Shown one piece after another: positions 8,306 to 15,494 of a stretch of 64,000 bases of DNA. Under the pieces are notes generated by a model. It did not search any database. It had not been told where the DNA came from and saw only the letters and a program-made list of their open reading frames with translations. Where the stretch lies: the NCBI RefSeq assembly GCF_021730435.1, contig NZ_JABWGX010000014.1, positions 1 to 64,000 on the forward strand. Direction: 5' to 3'. This stretch comes from Xanthobacter agilis. Lineage in GTDB: Bacteria; Pseudomonadota; Alphaproteobacteria; Rhizobiales; Xanthobacteraceae. Position 1 is the stretch's first letter, and every line of letters begins with the position of its first letter. Made by a program: the position numbers and the translations under genes.

Positions 8306-8955
8306 GGTAGGCGTCCATGACCGGCGAGACCGACGATCTCCGCCGCCAGCGCCGTAATCTCGCGCGCAGCCGGGCCGCCTTCGTCCAGCTCGCTGACGAG
8401 CCGCCCGGACTGTGCCGACATGGCGAAGGCGACGCGCTGGCCGATGGTGGTCGCGAGTACCGGCGGATCGTGATCCGCCAGCGTCGCGGCGGTCTCACGG
8501 GCGAGCACGGTGCGGGCACCGCAGCGGTTCAGCACGAACCGCGCAGCAAGCTCCGGCCGGTAGATGCGAGCCTCGCTGAGGAGGGCCAGCATCTCGGCGG
8601 AGGCCCAGCCGTCGAGCGGCGACGGCTGCACGGGGATCAGCACCAGGTCGGCGGCGAGCAGCGCGGAGCGCATGAGGGCGGCGACACGGGGCGGCCCGTC
8701 GATGACCACATGGTCGGCATCCCGCGCCAGCTCGGGGGCCTCCCGGTGCAGCGTGTCACGGGCGAGGCCGACGACGCCGAACAGGCGCGGCAAGCCCTCG
8801 CGGCTGCGTTGCTGCGACCAGTCGAGGGCCGAGCCCTGGGGATCCGCATCGATGAGCGTGACGCGCCGGCCGCCGCTCGCCCACGCGCCGGCAAGGTGCA
8901 AAGCGAGCGTCGTCTTGCCGACGCCACCCTTCTGATTGAGCAGCGCGACGATCAT
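8302..8955 (-). CDS. parA: ParA-family partition ATPase
   Basis: The 217-residue protein begins with the deviant Walker A motif KGGVGKTTLALHLAGA (residues 9-24), followed by the conserved LIDADPQGSALDW and VIDGPPR segments of ParA/Soj proteins. The short length and lack of an N-terminal DNA-binding domain place it with type Ib partition ATPases. It would stabilise the excised circular ICE or its replicating form. It overlaps both repA (4 nt) and the ribbon-helix-helix gene (4 nt), giving a repA-parA-partner cassette. Confidence 0.92.
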   Translation of the reverse strand: MIVALLNQKGGVGKTTLALHLAGAWASGGRRVTLIDADPQGSALDWSQQRSREGLPRLFGVVGLARDTLHREAPELARDADHVVIDGPPRVAALMRSALLAADLVLIPVQPSPLDGWASAEMLALLSEARIYRPELAARFVLNRCGARTVLARETAATLADHDPPVLATTIGQRVAFAMSAQSGRLVSELDEGGPAAREITALAAEIVGLAGHGRLP

Positions 8956-10106
8956 CGACGGCCTCCCGACGCATGCGAGGGAAGCAGATCGGCCGCGGAA
9001 AGAGGTTCTGGCTCCTGAAACCCGTCTTTACGGAAAGACGGAAGGCATTCACCTTTAGAAGTGCGCGGATTGGCGGGCTTTTGGGCCGTCTGAGCGCGGT
9101 TATCCACATCGCCCGCGCGCCTTTTAAAGTTAGACTCTATGTTAGACTCTAAGTTAGGAGCGCGATTTTGCGTTTTCGGGCTTGGAGTTAACCCCTGTTT
9201 CGGTTCCTGAAAGCACGAGGGGCCGGTTCCTGATGGCACGTGGCACGGGGTTCCCGATGGCACGAAGGGATTCACAGGCTGTCCACAGGCGGGCTCGAAG
9301 GCGAGCAGCGTGCGCGCACCCGCGTCACACTCCAGGAACAGGGTGTAGCCGGGCAGCGGCTGGCGACGGATGATGTCCCGCAGCTCGAAGGCGAAGCGCT
9401 TGAAGGGCGAGAGGCTGCCGGACTTGAAGTAGAGGTGGCGGAAGTCGAAGCGCCAGCCGTTGTGCTGGCGGCCGCCGTGCTTGCGCACCAGCCGGTAGAG
9501 CCAGCGGTCGAGCCCGCCCGTCAGGTCGAAGTACGCCCGGTCGATGGTGAGGACGAGGGCGTCCTCCACGATGGCGCAATAGAACCAGTCGGGGACGATG
9601 AGCTCGATTCCGGCGGGCCTGCCATCCCGGTCGGTGCGCTCCTTCCACTCGTTGATCCAGGAGAAGCGATGGCGCCGTCCCTCGGCCGGCTGGCGGATCG
9701 AGGTGGACACGGTGGTGGACTGCAGCCGGTCGAGGGCGGCCTTGAGGCGCTGGTAGTCCCGGATCGAGGTGCCGCGCCCCACGAACCTGAGGATTTCATA
9801 GGGGGTGGCGACCATGAAGCGCGACGTGCGCAGGCCGGCGTCGCGAGCTTCCACGATCTGGCTCGCCGCCCAGATCAGGATGTCGGCGTCCCAGATGGTC
9901 GCCATGCCATGGTCAGGCACGGCCTCGACCCGGATGGAGACATCGCCGGCGGCAAAATCGATGGGCGCGATACGATGGGTCTTGGAGAGGGAGAAGAAGG
10001 GATAGGCCATGAGATCCTGCGCATCTCGTGGCGCGAACGCGCCGGGAAGCGCGCGGAACAGATCGAGCTGTCCGCGCTCCGGCTGGGAGCGATGCCGCGC
10101 CACCAT
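8952..10106 (-). CDS. repA: Replication initiator RepA (TrfA/RepA-like)
   Basis: A 384-residue initiator of the type found in alphaproteobacterial ICEs and plasmids. After an N-terminal leader (QLDLFRALPGAFAPRDAQDLMAYPFFSL) come winged-helix-like blocks, including IRDYQRLKAALDRLQSTTVSTSI and LDRWLYRLVRKHGGRQHNGWRFDFRHLYFKSGSLSPFKRFAFELRDI. The last 110 residues are low-complexity and basic, and the DNA encoding them carries repeats and a DnaA box (see 9100-9287), so the tail may exist for the DNA rather than for the protein. It overlaps parA by 4 nt. Replication of the excised ICE is inferred from the family. Confidence 0.85.
   Translation of the reverse strand: MVARHRSQPERGQLDLFRALPGAFAPRDAQDLMAYPFFSLSKTHRIAPIDFAAGDVSIRVEAVPDHGMATIWDADILIWAASQIVEARDAGLRTSRFMVATPYEILRFVGRGTSIRDYQRLKAALDRLQSTTVSTSIRQPAEGRRHRFSWINEWKERTDRDGRPAGIELIVPDWFYCAIVEDALVLTIDRAYFDLTGGLDRWLYRLVRKHGGRQHNGWRFDFRHLYFKSGSLSPFKRFAFELRDIIRRQPLPGYTLFLECDAGARTLLAFEPACGQPVNPFVPSGTPCHVPSGTGPSCFQEPKQGLTPSPKTQNRAPNLESNIESNFKRRAGDVDNRAQTAQKPANPRTSKGECLPSFRKDGFQEPEPLSAADLLPSHASGGRR
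9100..9287. other. Origin-like cluster inside repA: iterons, DnaA boxes, AT-rich tandem repeat
   Basis: Three 16-bp repeats, GGTTCCTGAAAGCACG (9202-9217), GGTTCCTGATGGCACG (9225-9240) and GGTTCCCGATGGCACG (9249-9264), recur every 23-24 bp, about two helical turns. A perfect DnaA box TTATCCACA lies at 9100-9108 and a weaker one, CTGTCCACA, at 9279-9287. Between them GTTAGACTCTA occurs twice (9129-9139 and 9141-9151) in an AT-rich stretch that could serve as an unwinding element. All lie in the 3' coding part of repA. Origin function is inferred. Confidence 0.6.
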
Positions 10107-10121
10107 GGAGAAGGGCTCCGA

Positions 10122-10403
10122 TCAGCGTGCGAAGCGGTGGGGCTCGGCAATTCCGGGCAGGCACTGGCGCTTTGCCGGCAGGACGCAGCCGCGGGGATCG
10201 GAGGTGGAGGTGACGGCGCCGCGGGCGACCCAGGCCTGCAGGTCCTCGACGGAATAGACGACGCGCCCGCCGAGCTTGCGATAGGCGGGACCGGTCCCGT
10301 AGGTGCGGTGCTTCTCGAGCGTCCGGGGCGACAGGCTGAGGAAGACGGCGGCTTCCTTGGTGCGCAGGTAGCGCGGCGGGAACGTGGCAGCATCAGGTCG
10401 CAT
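10122..10403 (-). CDS. rdfS: Excisionase/recombination directionality factor, RdfS-like
   Basis: The 93-residue protein has a winged-helix MerR/AlpA-type motif: RYLRTKEAAVFLSLSPRTLEKHRTYGTGPAYRKLGGRVVYSVEDLQAWV. This is the pattern of excisionases such as RdfS of ICEMlSymR7A. The ATG at 10403 is preceded by GGAGGT seven bases upstream, a far better start than an upstream in-frame one at 10442. The gene follows the fseA-like gene by about 140 nt and precedes repA by 15 nt, so its expression would also drive the replication and transfer genes. The symbol is by analogy; the attachment site it would act on is outside the window. Confidence 0.8.
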   Translation of the reverse strand: MRPDAATFPPRYLRTKEAAVFLSLSPRTLEKHRTYGTGPAYRKLGGRVVYSVEDLQAWVARGAVTSTSDPRGCVLPAKRQCLPGIAEPHRFAR

Positions 10404-10543
10404 GGATCGAACCTCCGTGGGCGATCTCGGGCCGCTGGTCATCAGCGGCGGATGGCGATCACGGTGGCGAAGGGCAGCTGTCGAGGGGGATGGGGAAGTT
10501 GAGGGGGGCGAAAATCCCCACCCTCAGGATGCCGTCGCTACGG

Positions 10544-11312
10544 CTATGGTCTTCTGCGATGACGCAGGAGCTTGAGATAACCGCCGCCGATCATGGCGAG
10601 GCCACCTTTGACGAGGCCGATGACCTTGTCGCGCAGCGCCGAGGTTTTCCAGGGCTCGGACGCAACGCGCTTGGGGCCGTAAAGGACCGCGGCGATGTCG
10701 CGATAGCTGGCGCCGTTCGCCCGCCCATCGGCCGCCAGCATCATGGTGCGCAGCCGGCCACGCTGCTGCACCGTGATGCGGGTGTCGGGGATCGCCGGCC
10801 GACCCTCGACCGCGCGCCAGAAGCGGGTCAGTGCCTCAACCCGCCCTATGGTGTCCGCATCCAGCGGGATCAATGCCGACAGCGGCGCGTCGGGGTGAGT
10901 CCCGGTCAGCAGCAGCACCTGCGCGGCATGAGGTGCCGGACCATGGACCCAGTATCGGCCCTCGGTGCTATCCCGCGGCGCAACCATGCCGCCGAACGAC
11001 ACGTTGGGCGCGCCCGGAAGAAACGCGGGCTGTTGGGCGAGAAGCACGATGGCCGGATCGACAACCGGCGACCACGGGACGTTCTGTTCCACGGCGGAGA
11101 GAGATGGCCGCGCGGCGAAATCGCAGCCCCCAGCGTTGCTCCACCTCCCGGGGGAGCGGGTCGGCGTCCGAGCCGGCCTTCACGAGGGACTGGTAGTGGT
11201 CCTGATAGGTCTCGTCCCGGCGCAGGCATTCCCAGGCGAGGCCCTCCACCGACAGCGTGTCGAAATAGACGTAGCTGGCATCCTCTCGCCAGCGTGATGT
11301 ATCAGGCTTCAT
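10544..11312 (-). CDS. fseA: FseA-like DUF6499-DUF2285 activator joined by +1 frameshift
   Basis: Two overlapping frames together make one protein. The first, from ATG 11312 (GGAGG just upstream), encodes a DUF6499 domain ending in WGLRF (residues 61-65). The second, open to the stop at 10544, encodes a DUF2285 helix-turn-helix domain. A +1 slip at TTT-C (11120-11117) joins them into about 255 residues with a continuous family-like sequence across the join. In ICEMlSymR7A, msi172 and msi171 are fused in the same way by tRNA-Phe moving from UUU to UUC, giving FseA, which activates rdfS. Without the slip, the first frame ends at 10968 with 114 residues. The second frame has no convincing start of its own. 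A sequencing error is the alternative. Confidence 0.8.
11117..11120 (-). other. Probable programmed +1 ribosomal frameshift site (UUU-C)
   Basis: On the minus strand the codons CGA TTT CGC end the WGLRF motif. Sliding one base forward puts tRNA-Phe on TTC, which its GAA anticodon pairs with better than TTT, and continues into the frame that encodes the DUF2285 domain. The motif and the slip agree with the mechanism shown for fseA of ICEMlSymR7A. Confidence 0.7.
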
Positions 11313-11439
11313 CACTCGCCTCCGCATCAAGGGTGCGTGTCGAGTGAAGACAATCAGGGATTGAGGGTATTGGGGGAAGTCGGCCGGGGAGCATCGCGTG
11401 ATGCGGCCGCGGCATCACCCCTGCGAAAGGGCCGCAACG

Positions 11440-11700
11440 TCAGACAGCACGGCTGAGGAGGTCCTTGTAGCCGCTGGAGGCCAACCATCGGGCCCGGGCC
11501 AGATGGCTGTCATGGACATGACGGGCACGTTCGGACTCCCGAGCCGCTTCGATGCCGAACAGCACCGAGGCGATCTCCTCCCAGTCGGCGCCATCCGCCG
11601 TGGCGTCGAGCAGGCGTGCGTAGAGCTTGATGTGCGCCCGGTCGTAGTCCGTGAGCTCGGGAGCGATTGGGACGGTGTCTGCAAACGCGTCGGTCACCAT
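11440..11700 (-). CDS. qseM: QseM-like antiactivator (single DUF2285 domain)
   Basis: An 86-residue all-helical protein with the DUF2285 pattern: DYDRAHIKLYARLLDATADGADWEEIASVLFG, then a helix with ERARHVHDSHLARARWL and GYKDLL. QseM of ICEMlSymR7A is also a small free-standing DUF2285 protein; it binds TraR and FseA and blocks excision and transfer. Here it lies about 130 nt upstream of the fseA-like gene on the same strand and is divergent from an XRE gene, the same layout as qseM/qseC. An AGGAAG ribosome site precedes the ATG. The role is inferred from family and layout; no TraR/TraI quorum genes are in the window. Confidence 0.75.
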   Translation of the reverse strand: MVTDAFADTVPIAPELTDYDRAHIKLYARLLDATADGADWEEIASVLFGIEAARESERARHVHDSHLARARWLASSGYKDLLSRAV

Positions 11701-11781
11701 GTCTTCCTGCTGCCCTTCCCGATATCAGGTTCTTTCCCGAACCCTACACGCCTTTCAATGACGCCGCTGCTGCGCCAGTCT

Positions 11782-11834
11782 TTGTAGAGAATACTCCGTG
11801 GTGAAATACTCATCAAGGCGGTGCTCTCTCGATC
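11782..11834. promoter_or_regulatory. Divergent qseM/qseC control region with paired operator-like repeats
   Basis: Two similar sequences, GAGAATACTC (11786-11795) and TGAAATACTC (11802-11811), lie 16 bp apart in the same orientation, next to the XRE gene. They overlap a possible promoter for that gene (TTGTAG at 11782, 17-bp spacer, AATACT at 11805). No ribosome site is seen before its ATG at 11835. In ICEMlSymR7A the QseC repressor binds paired operators between qseM and qseC. Binding here is inferred. Confidence 0.45.
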
Positions 11835-12083
11835 ATGGAGATCCGAGAGGTGTTCGCCCGGAATTTGAGGGCTGCGAGGCTCACCAAAGGCCTATCGCAG
11901 GAAGAGCTTGCCCATCGCGCCGGGATCGATCGCACATACATCAGTTCGTTGGAGCGCAGCGTCTACAACGCCAGCATTGATGTCGTGGATCGACTGGCCT
12001 GCGCCCTTGATCTCGATGCCGCCGCATTGCTGAAGCAACCCGCGGCCAACGTCCCGGGCGAGCCAGAGAATACGTTCGAGTAA
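11835..12083 (+). CDS. qseC: QseC-like XRE-family repressor
   Basis: The 82-residue protein is almost entirely one HTH-XRE domain: FARNLRAARLTKGLSQEELAHRAGIDRTYISSLERS followed by IDVVDRLACALDLDAAALL. It is divergent from the QseM-like gene, with paired operator-like repeats in between, so it probably represses one or both promoters and acts as a bistable switch for ICE transfer, as QseC does in ICEMlSymR7A. The region before the start lacks a ribosome site, which would fit weak or leaderless translation. A strong hairpin lies behind it. Confidence 0.8.
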   Translation: MEIREVFARNLRAARLTKGLSQEELAHRAGIDRTYISSLERSVYNASIDVVDRLACALDLDAAALLKQPAANVPGEPENTFE

Positions 12084-12120
12084 AGCGCCGGGCCGCTGGC
12101 GATGACCTGTCTCGATGTGG

Positions 12121-12147
12121 AGGCCCCGGCTTGATCAGCCGGGGCCT
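12121..12147. terminator. Hairpin between convergent genes
   Basis: AGGCCCCGGC (12121-12130) and GCCGGGGCCT (12138-12147) form a perfect 10-bp stem with a 7-base loop, 37 nt after the XRE stop and 10 nt from the DUF736 stop. There is no T run on either side, so it is either a weak bidirectional terminator or an RNA end-protecting hairpin. Confidence 0.55.
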
Positions 12148-12157
12148 TGTGCGAGGC

Positions 12158-12484
12158 TCACTCGCCGCGCCGCCCGCTGGGACGGGACCAGATGAGGCTG
12201 AAGGTGTCGGCGTCCTCGTCGTCGAAGAGGTTGGCGTAGATCGGGGCGTTGAAGCTCGGGTCGTCGAGCTTGAGGCCCAGATAGTCGCGGCCCTCGCTGG
12301 AGCGCTTGGACCAGGCGGCACCGATCTCGATCCGGCCCACCAGGACCCGGTGGCTGGGGGCGTTCTCACCGTTGGTCCGCAGGTCCGGGACGATGCGCAC
12401 GCCCTTGGCCTGGACGCTGAGGGTTACGATCTCGCCGGAGAACTCGTTCGCGCCGGTCTTCTTGAAGGTGCCGATGGTGGCCAT
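12158..12484 (-). CDS. DUF736 domain protein
   Basis: The 108-residue protein matches DUF736 closely: MATIGTFKKTGANEFSGEIVTLSVQAKGVRIVP at the start, a GRIEIGAAWSKRSSEGRDYLGLKLDDPSF core, and a C-terminal LFDDEDADTFSLIWSR. DUF736 genes are among the most constant markers of alphaproteobacterial ICEs and large plasmids; a single-strand DNA-related role has been suggested but not shown. It is monocistronic here, convergent with the XRE gene, with a long non-coding stretch upstream. Confidence 0.92.
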   Translation of the reverse strand: MATIGTFKKTGANEFSGEIVTLSVQAKGVRIVPDLRTNGENAPSHRVLVGRIEIGAAWSKRSSEGRDYLGLKLDDPSFNAPIYANLFDDEDADTFSLIWSRPSGRRGE

Positions 12485-13098
12485 GGTAAATCTCCGTCTT
12501 CCGTTTCCGAGCCCGCACCATGCGGCCTCGATGGCGATCGGAAGGCCGGAGGCGACCGACGCCGCATCGCCTCGGGGCCCCGTCGCGCTCGCGCGATGGG
12601 GTGAGGATTGCGACCGGAGCGAAGCGGAGGACGGCGCGAGAGGGACTTTCTTGGCTCGCGAGGAATGACGGCTTCAGCCGGAAGGGGAAGAAAGTCATGA
12701 TGCGCCGTTGCGGCAGAGGCGGTCGAGGCGCAGCCGCCCTTCGGCCAGATCCGCCCATTGGAGAGGCCGTTTGGAGCGGTCGACCGACGGATACCGAACG
12801 GGGATGATGGCGACTCGCCGCAACCTCACGGAAGACCGGCCCGATCCTCATCGGCTTCACGTCCCCCGTTCCGGGCCGGCTCCGTGCGCTTCCGCAGCCA
12901 AGGTTACAACCCCCAAGATCGCTCCCACCATGCGCTGGTCCGCGACTGACCGCGAGGCGTCGTCTCGTCTCAAGAAATCGCGATCGACCGCCGCTTGGGC
13001 TTTTGCCGCAAGCGGGAGCGCCACCGATCCCCATCCTCGGACAGCGCGAGCGGCAAAGCTCTTTCGGCTCCGGCCCTGCCGAATGACATGGAGCGTGC
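12485..13098. other. 614 bp without a supported gene
   Basis: Both strands carry only open frames with biased composition and no recognisable protein. The stretch holds the leader of the DUF736 gene and several Arg-rich chance frames. No strong palindrome, tRNA or repeat was noticed. A small unrecognised gene cannot be excluded. Confidence 0.4.
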
Positions 13099-13539
13099 TC
13101 AGACCTGCGCAAGGTCCCGGCTGGACGGGCCGGCGGCCGCCATGCCCGCGACCCGCAACAGCGTCGTGATGCCGATGGCAATAGCACCGATGATCGAGAA
13201 AACGATCTGCCACGTCTCGGACGGCATGGCGAGCTTCGCGATACCATACGTCGCGTGATAGCCGACGAAGGCGGCCGGGGCGACGAAGGCGAGCGCAACG
13301 ACGAGCCGCGCCCACATCGGACGAACGACCGCGAACAGAACCTGGCCGATGCCGAGCGTGATGCCCCCGGCGATCAGGCCAACGACGATCGCACCGAGCC
13401 AGCCCGCGCCGGTATGGTGTGCCCAAGTGCCGGCGCCGACGGCGGCGAAGAACGGCAGCGCGAAGACGGCGAGCGTAAACAGCAGCCAACAGAATAACGC
13501 GATGCCGGCGAGACCAAGCAGGATGCCGAGGAAAATCAT
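13099..13539 (-). CDS. Small multi-span membrane protein, unknown
   Basis: The 146-residue product is strongly hydrophobic, with four to five likely membrane spans (about 2-38, 45-70, 72-95 and 113-135) joined by very short loops and Gly-rich helices. No family is recognised. Similar small membrane proteins occur in the accessory part of ICEs between DUF736 and DUF2493. Coding is supported by the hydrophobic pattern, which is unlikely in a shadow frame, and by an A/G-rich site before the ATG. It stands alone, with gaps on both sides. Confidence 0.6.
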   Translation of the reverse strand: MIFLGILLGLAGIALFCWLLFTLAVFALPFFAAVGAGTWAHHTGAGWLGAIVVGLIAGGITLGIGQVLFAVVRPMWARLVVALAFVAPAAFVGYHATYGIAKLAMPSETWQIVFSIIGAIAIGITTLLRVAGMAAAGPSSRDLAQV

Positions 13540-13675
13540 GGTGGTGTCTCCCTAAGGAAAGCTCTGACGGTCGCGCCTTCCACCACCACCACGGCGCGAT
13601 CACCTGCATAGCAAGAGAAGATGCATGCCGAAATCCCAGTAAGGGTATACCCGGCACGTCATGCGTACACCTCCG

Positions 13676-13843
13676 CTATCTGGCGAAGGGATCGATTTCA
13701 CGGACGATCTGCGAGGCGTCACCGTCGAATTCGTCGGCTGACACCACCGAGAGGCTGCCGTCACCGGCGCGGAAGATCACGATGACGACCATCAGGGTCT
13801 TGGCGAGGCTGAGGGCGAAGGCTTGCGCATCGGTGGAGGACAT
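13676..13843 (-). CDS. Small hypothetical protein of the ICE backbone
   Basis: A 55-residue frame starting MSSTDAQAFALSLAKTLMVVIVIFRAG with one short hydrophobic segment and an acidic end (SADEFDGDASQIVREIDPF). It is not assigned to a family. The ATG at 13843 was chosen over an upstream in-frame start at 13876 because of the ordinary sequence that follows it. The evidence is limited to composition and position. Confidence 0.4.
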   Translation of the reverse strand: MSSTDAQAFALSLAKTLMVVIVIFRAGDGSLSVVSADEFDGDASQIVREIDPFAR

Positions 13844-13899
13844 GGGGTCCGGCTCCTGCTCGAAGCGGAGGACCATCCCCCGCTGACAGGCGCCCGACG

Positions 13900-14004
13900 G
13901 GTCCGGCCGAGGGCCGCAATCACCGCGCAGGCGAAGCGGAGCGGCGGCACGCTGTGCGTAGCCGACCCCTTGCGGGTTGATGGCGTCAGGCCCTCGGCCG
14001 GACC
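13900..14004. repeat. Perfect 16-bp inverted repeat with 73-base loop
   Basis: GGTCCGGCCGAGGGCC (13900-13915) is exactly complementary to GGCCCTCGGCCGGACC (13989-14004). The structure stands in a 386-bp intergenic stretch (13844-14229) between a small ORF and the DUF2493 gene. It could be a structured RNA, a transposon footprint or part of a transfer origin; nothing else in the stretch was recognised. Confidence 0.6.
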
Positions 14005-14229
14005 AAGGAACAGCGCAAGAAAAGCGGGGGGTGGATCGTCGCTCGAAGATCGGCAGGTGCGGCCGTCTCCCTGCATAAGCAGGCTCTGGAGGCTTTGTTC
14101 AGGTCCACGTCTGATGAGTACAGGTCCTGCTCGTCAGTCCGGTGAAAATCGATAACGGAGCCAGCACTTTCATGAGAAACGTTCAGGGCTCGTGAAATTC
14201 GATTGCGATGGTCGAGAAAGGGGCAGCGC

Positions 14230-15153
14230 TCACGCGCCGCCCGACCCGAACCGATAGACCGGGATGCCGAGCTTGCGGGCCTTGTCGGCGAGATTGTCCT
14301 GGATGCCGGTGCCGGGGAAGATGATGACCCCGATGGGCATGACCGAGAGCATCTGGTCGTTGCGCTTGAAGGGGGCGGCCTTGGCGTGCCGTGTCCAGTC
14401 CGGCTTGAACGCGATCTGGGGCACCTTGCGCGCATCGGCCCAGCAGGCGGCGATCCGCTCGGCGCCCTTGGGCGAACCGCCATGCAGCAGCACCATGTCG
14501 GGGTGCTTGGCGTGCACTTGGTCGAGCTTCGCCCAGATGAGCCTGTGATCAGCCGTGTCACCACCGGAGAAGGCGATCTTCGGACCTGCGGGCATCAGCA
14601 CCTCGGTCTCCGAGCGCCTGCGGGCGGTGAGGAAGTCGCGGCTGTCGATGAGGGCTGCGGTGAGGTGCCGATGGTTCACCATGGATCCGGTGCGTGGGCG
14701 CCAGGCTGAGCCGGTGTGCCGCTCGAAGGCGTCGGCGGCTTCGTCGCGCATCAGCTCGAAGGCATCGCGGCGCTCCACGAGGCTCTGCCCCTCGGCGATG
14801 AGGCGTTCCAGTTCCACCGAGCGCACCTCGCTGCCATCCTGCTCCTGCTGGCTGCGGCGTTGGCCCTGCTCGTTATCGTCAAGGGTGCCCGAGATACGGC
14901 CGGCGGCACGGTGGAAGAGATGGACGGTGGACCACAGGAGGTCGGGAAGGTCGGGCTCCAGGCGGGTGTCCTGCAGGGTCGCGATGAGAGCATCGAAGAT
15001 GTCGGCGATGGCGCCGGTGATGTGGTTGGCCTCGGGAAGGGGCCGGGGATCGGACTCGTCGTTGAGCGGGCGGTAGCCGTAGAGCTGGAGTTCCTGCAGC
15101 AGGTGATCGGTGGGAGACGAGGCGTGGCGGGGCTCGTCGTGCTCGGTGCTCAT
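14230..15153 (-). CDS. DUF2493 domain protein
   Basis: The 307-residue protein ends in a DUF2493 domain, a Rossmann-like nucleotide-binding fold related to DprA/SLOG. It shows KIAFSGGDTADHRLIWAKLDQVHAKHPDMVLLHGG, then GAERIAACWADARKVPQIAFKPDW and a final VIIFPGTGIQDNLADKARKLGIPVYRF. The first 170 residues are helical and specific to the ICE version of the family. The ATG at 15153 (MSTEHDEPRH) was preferred over an upstream in-frame start because the upstream residues are Arg-rich filler. The biochemical role is unknown. A long, highly structured leader lies upstream. Confidence 0.88.
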   Translation of the reverse strand: MSTEHDEPRHASSPTDHLLQELQLYGYRPLNDESDPRPLPEANHITGAIADIFDALIATLQDTRLEPDLPDLLWSTVHLFHRAAGRISGTLDDNEQGQRRSQQEQDGSEVRSVELERLIAEGQSLVERRDAFELMRDEAADAFERHTGSAWRPRTGSMVNHRHLTAALIDSRDFLTARRRSETEVLMPAGPKIAFSGGDTADHRLIWAKLDQVHAKHPDMVLLHGGSPKGAERIAACWADARKVPQIAFKPDWTRHAKAAPFKRNDQMLSVMPIGVIIFPGTGIQDNLADKARKLGIPVYRFGSGGA

Positions 15154-15272
15154 TGGATGCTCCGTCGGTTGGACCGCAGCCCTGCGGCCTTCATGGCGAC
15201 GAAGCCGGCGGGCGGGACGGACCTGCACCCCGCGAGAAACGCGGGGCCGGAGCGTGAGCGGAGGATGGCGGA

Positions 15273-15367
15273 GGCCGACGATTTTGTTTCGCGATGGAAA
15301 GGCGGTGGCGGGGGTCCCGCGACGCCTGCGTCGTGGGGGAAACACCGCCGACGGAAAATCGTCGGCC
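15273..15367. repeat. Nested palindrome in the leader of the DUF2493 gene
   Basis: Three nested stems: an outer 13-bp pair GGCCGACGATTTT (15273-15285) with AAAATCGTCGGCC (15355-15367); a middle 7-bp pair GGCGGTG (15301-15307) with CACCGCC (15343-15349); and an inner hairpin CGACGC-CT-GCGTCG (15320-15333). The right arm can also fold on itself, GCCGACG (15347-15353) with CGTCGGC (15360-15366), which excludes the outer and middle stems. It lies in a 341-bp gap (15154-15494) with no other feature and would be transcribed into the DUF2493 mRNA leader. Confidence 0.65.
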
Positions 15368-15494
15368 GCAGCCGTTGCCGGTCCGGGACGACTGCTGGCC
15401 GATCGCCCTCTGGAAGGCCTGGCTGCGGGTCCTCTGTCGACGGTGAGCCTCAGAGCATTCCGTTAGCGCATCCCCGCTCCCCGGCTCCTTCAAG

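Noticed and set aside
9202-9264. CRISPR-like repeat array
   Set aside because: Only three 16-bp repeats with 7-8 bp spacers inside repA; too short and too closely spaced for CRISPR, better explained as iterons.
12857-13657. Minus-strand frame of 266 residues over the membrane-protein gene
   Set aside because: The hydrophobic frame at 13099-13539 is far more protein-like; the longer frame is Arg-rich and not recognised.
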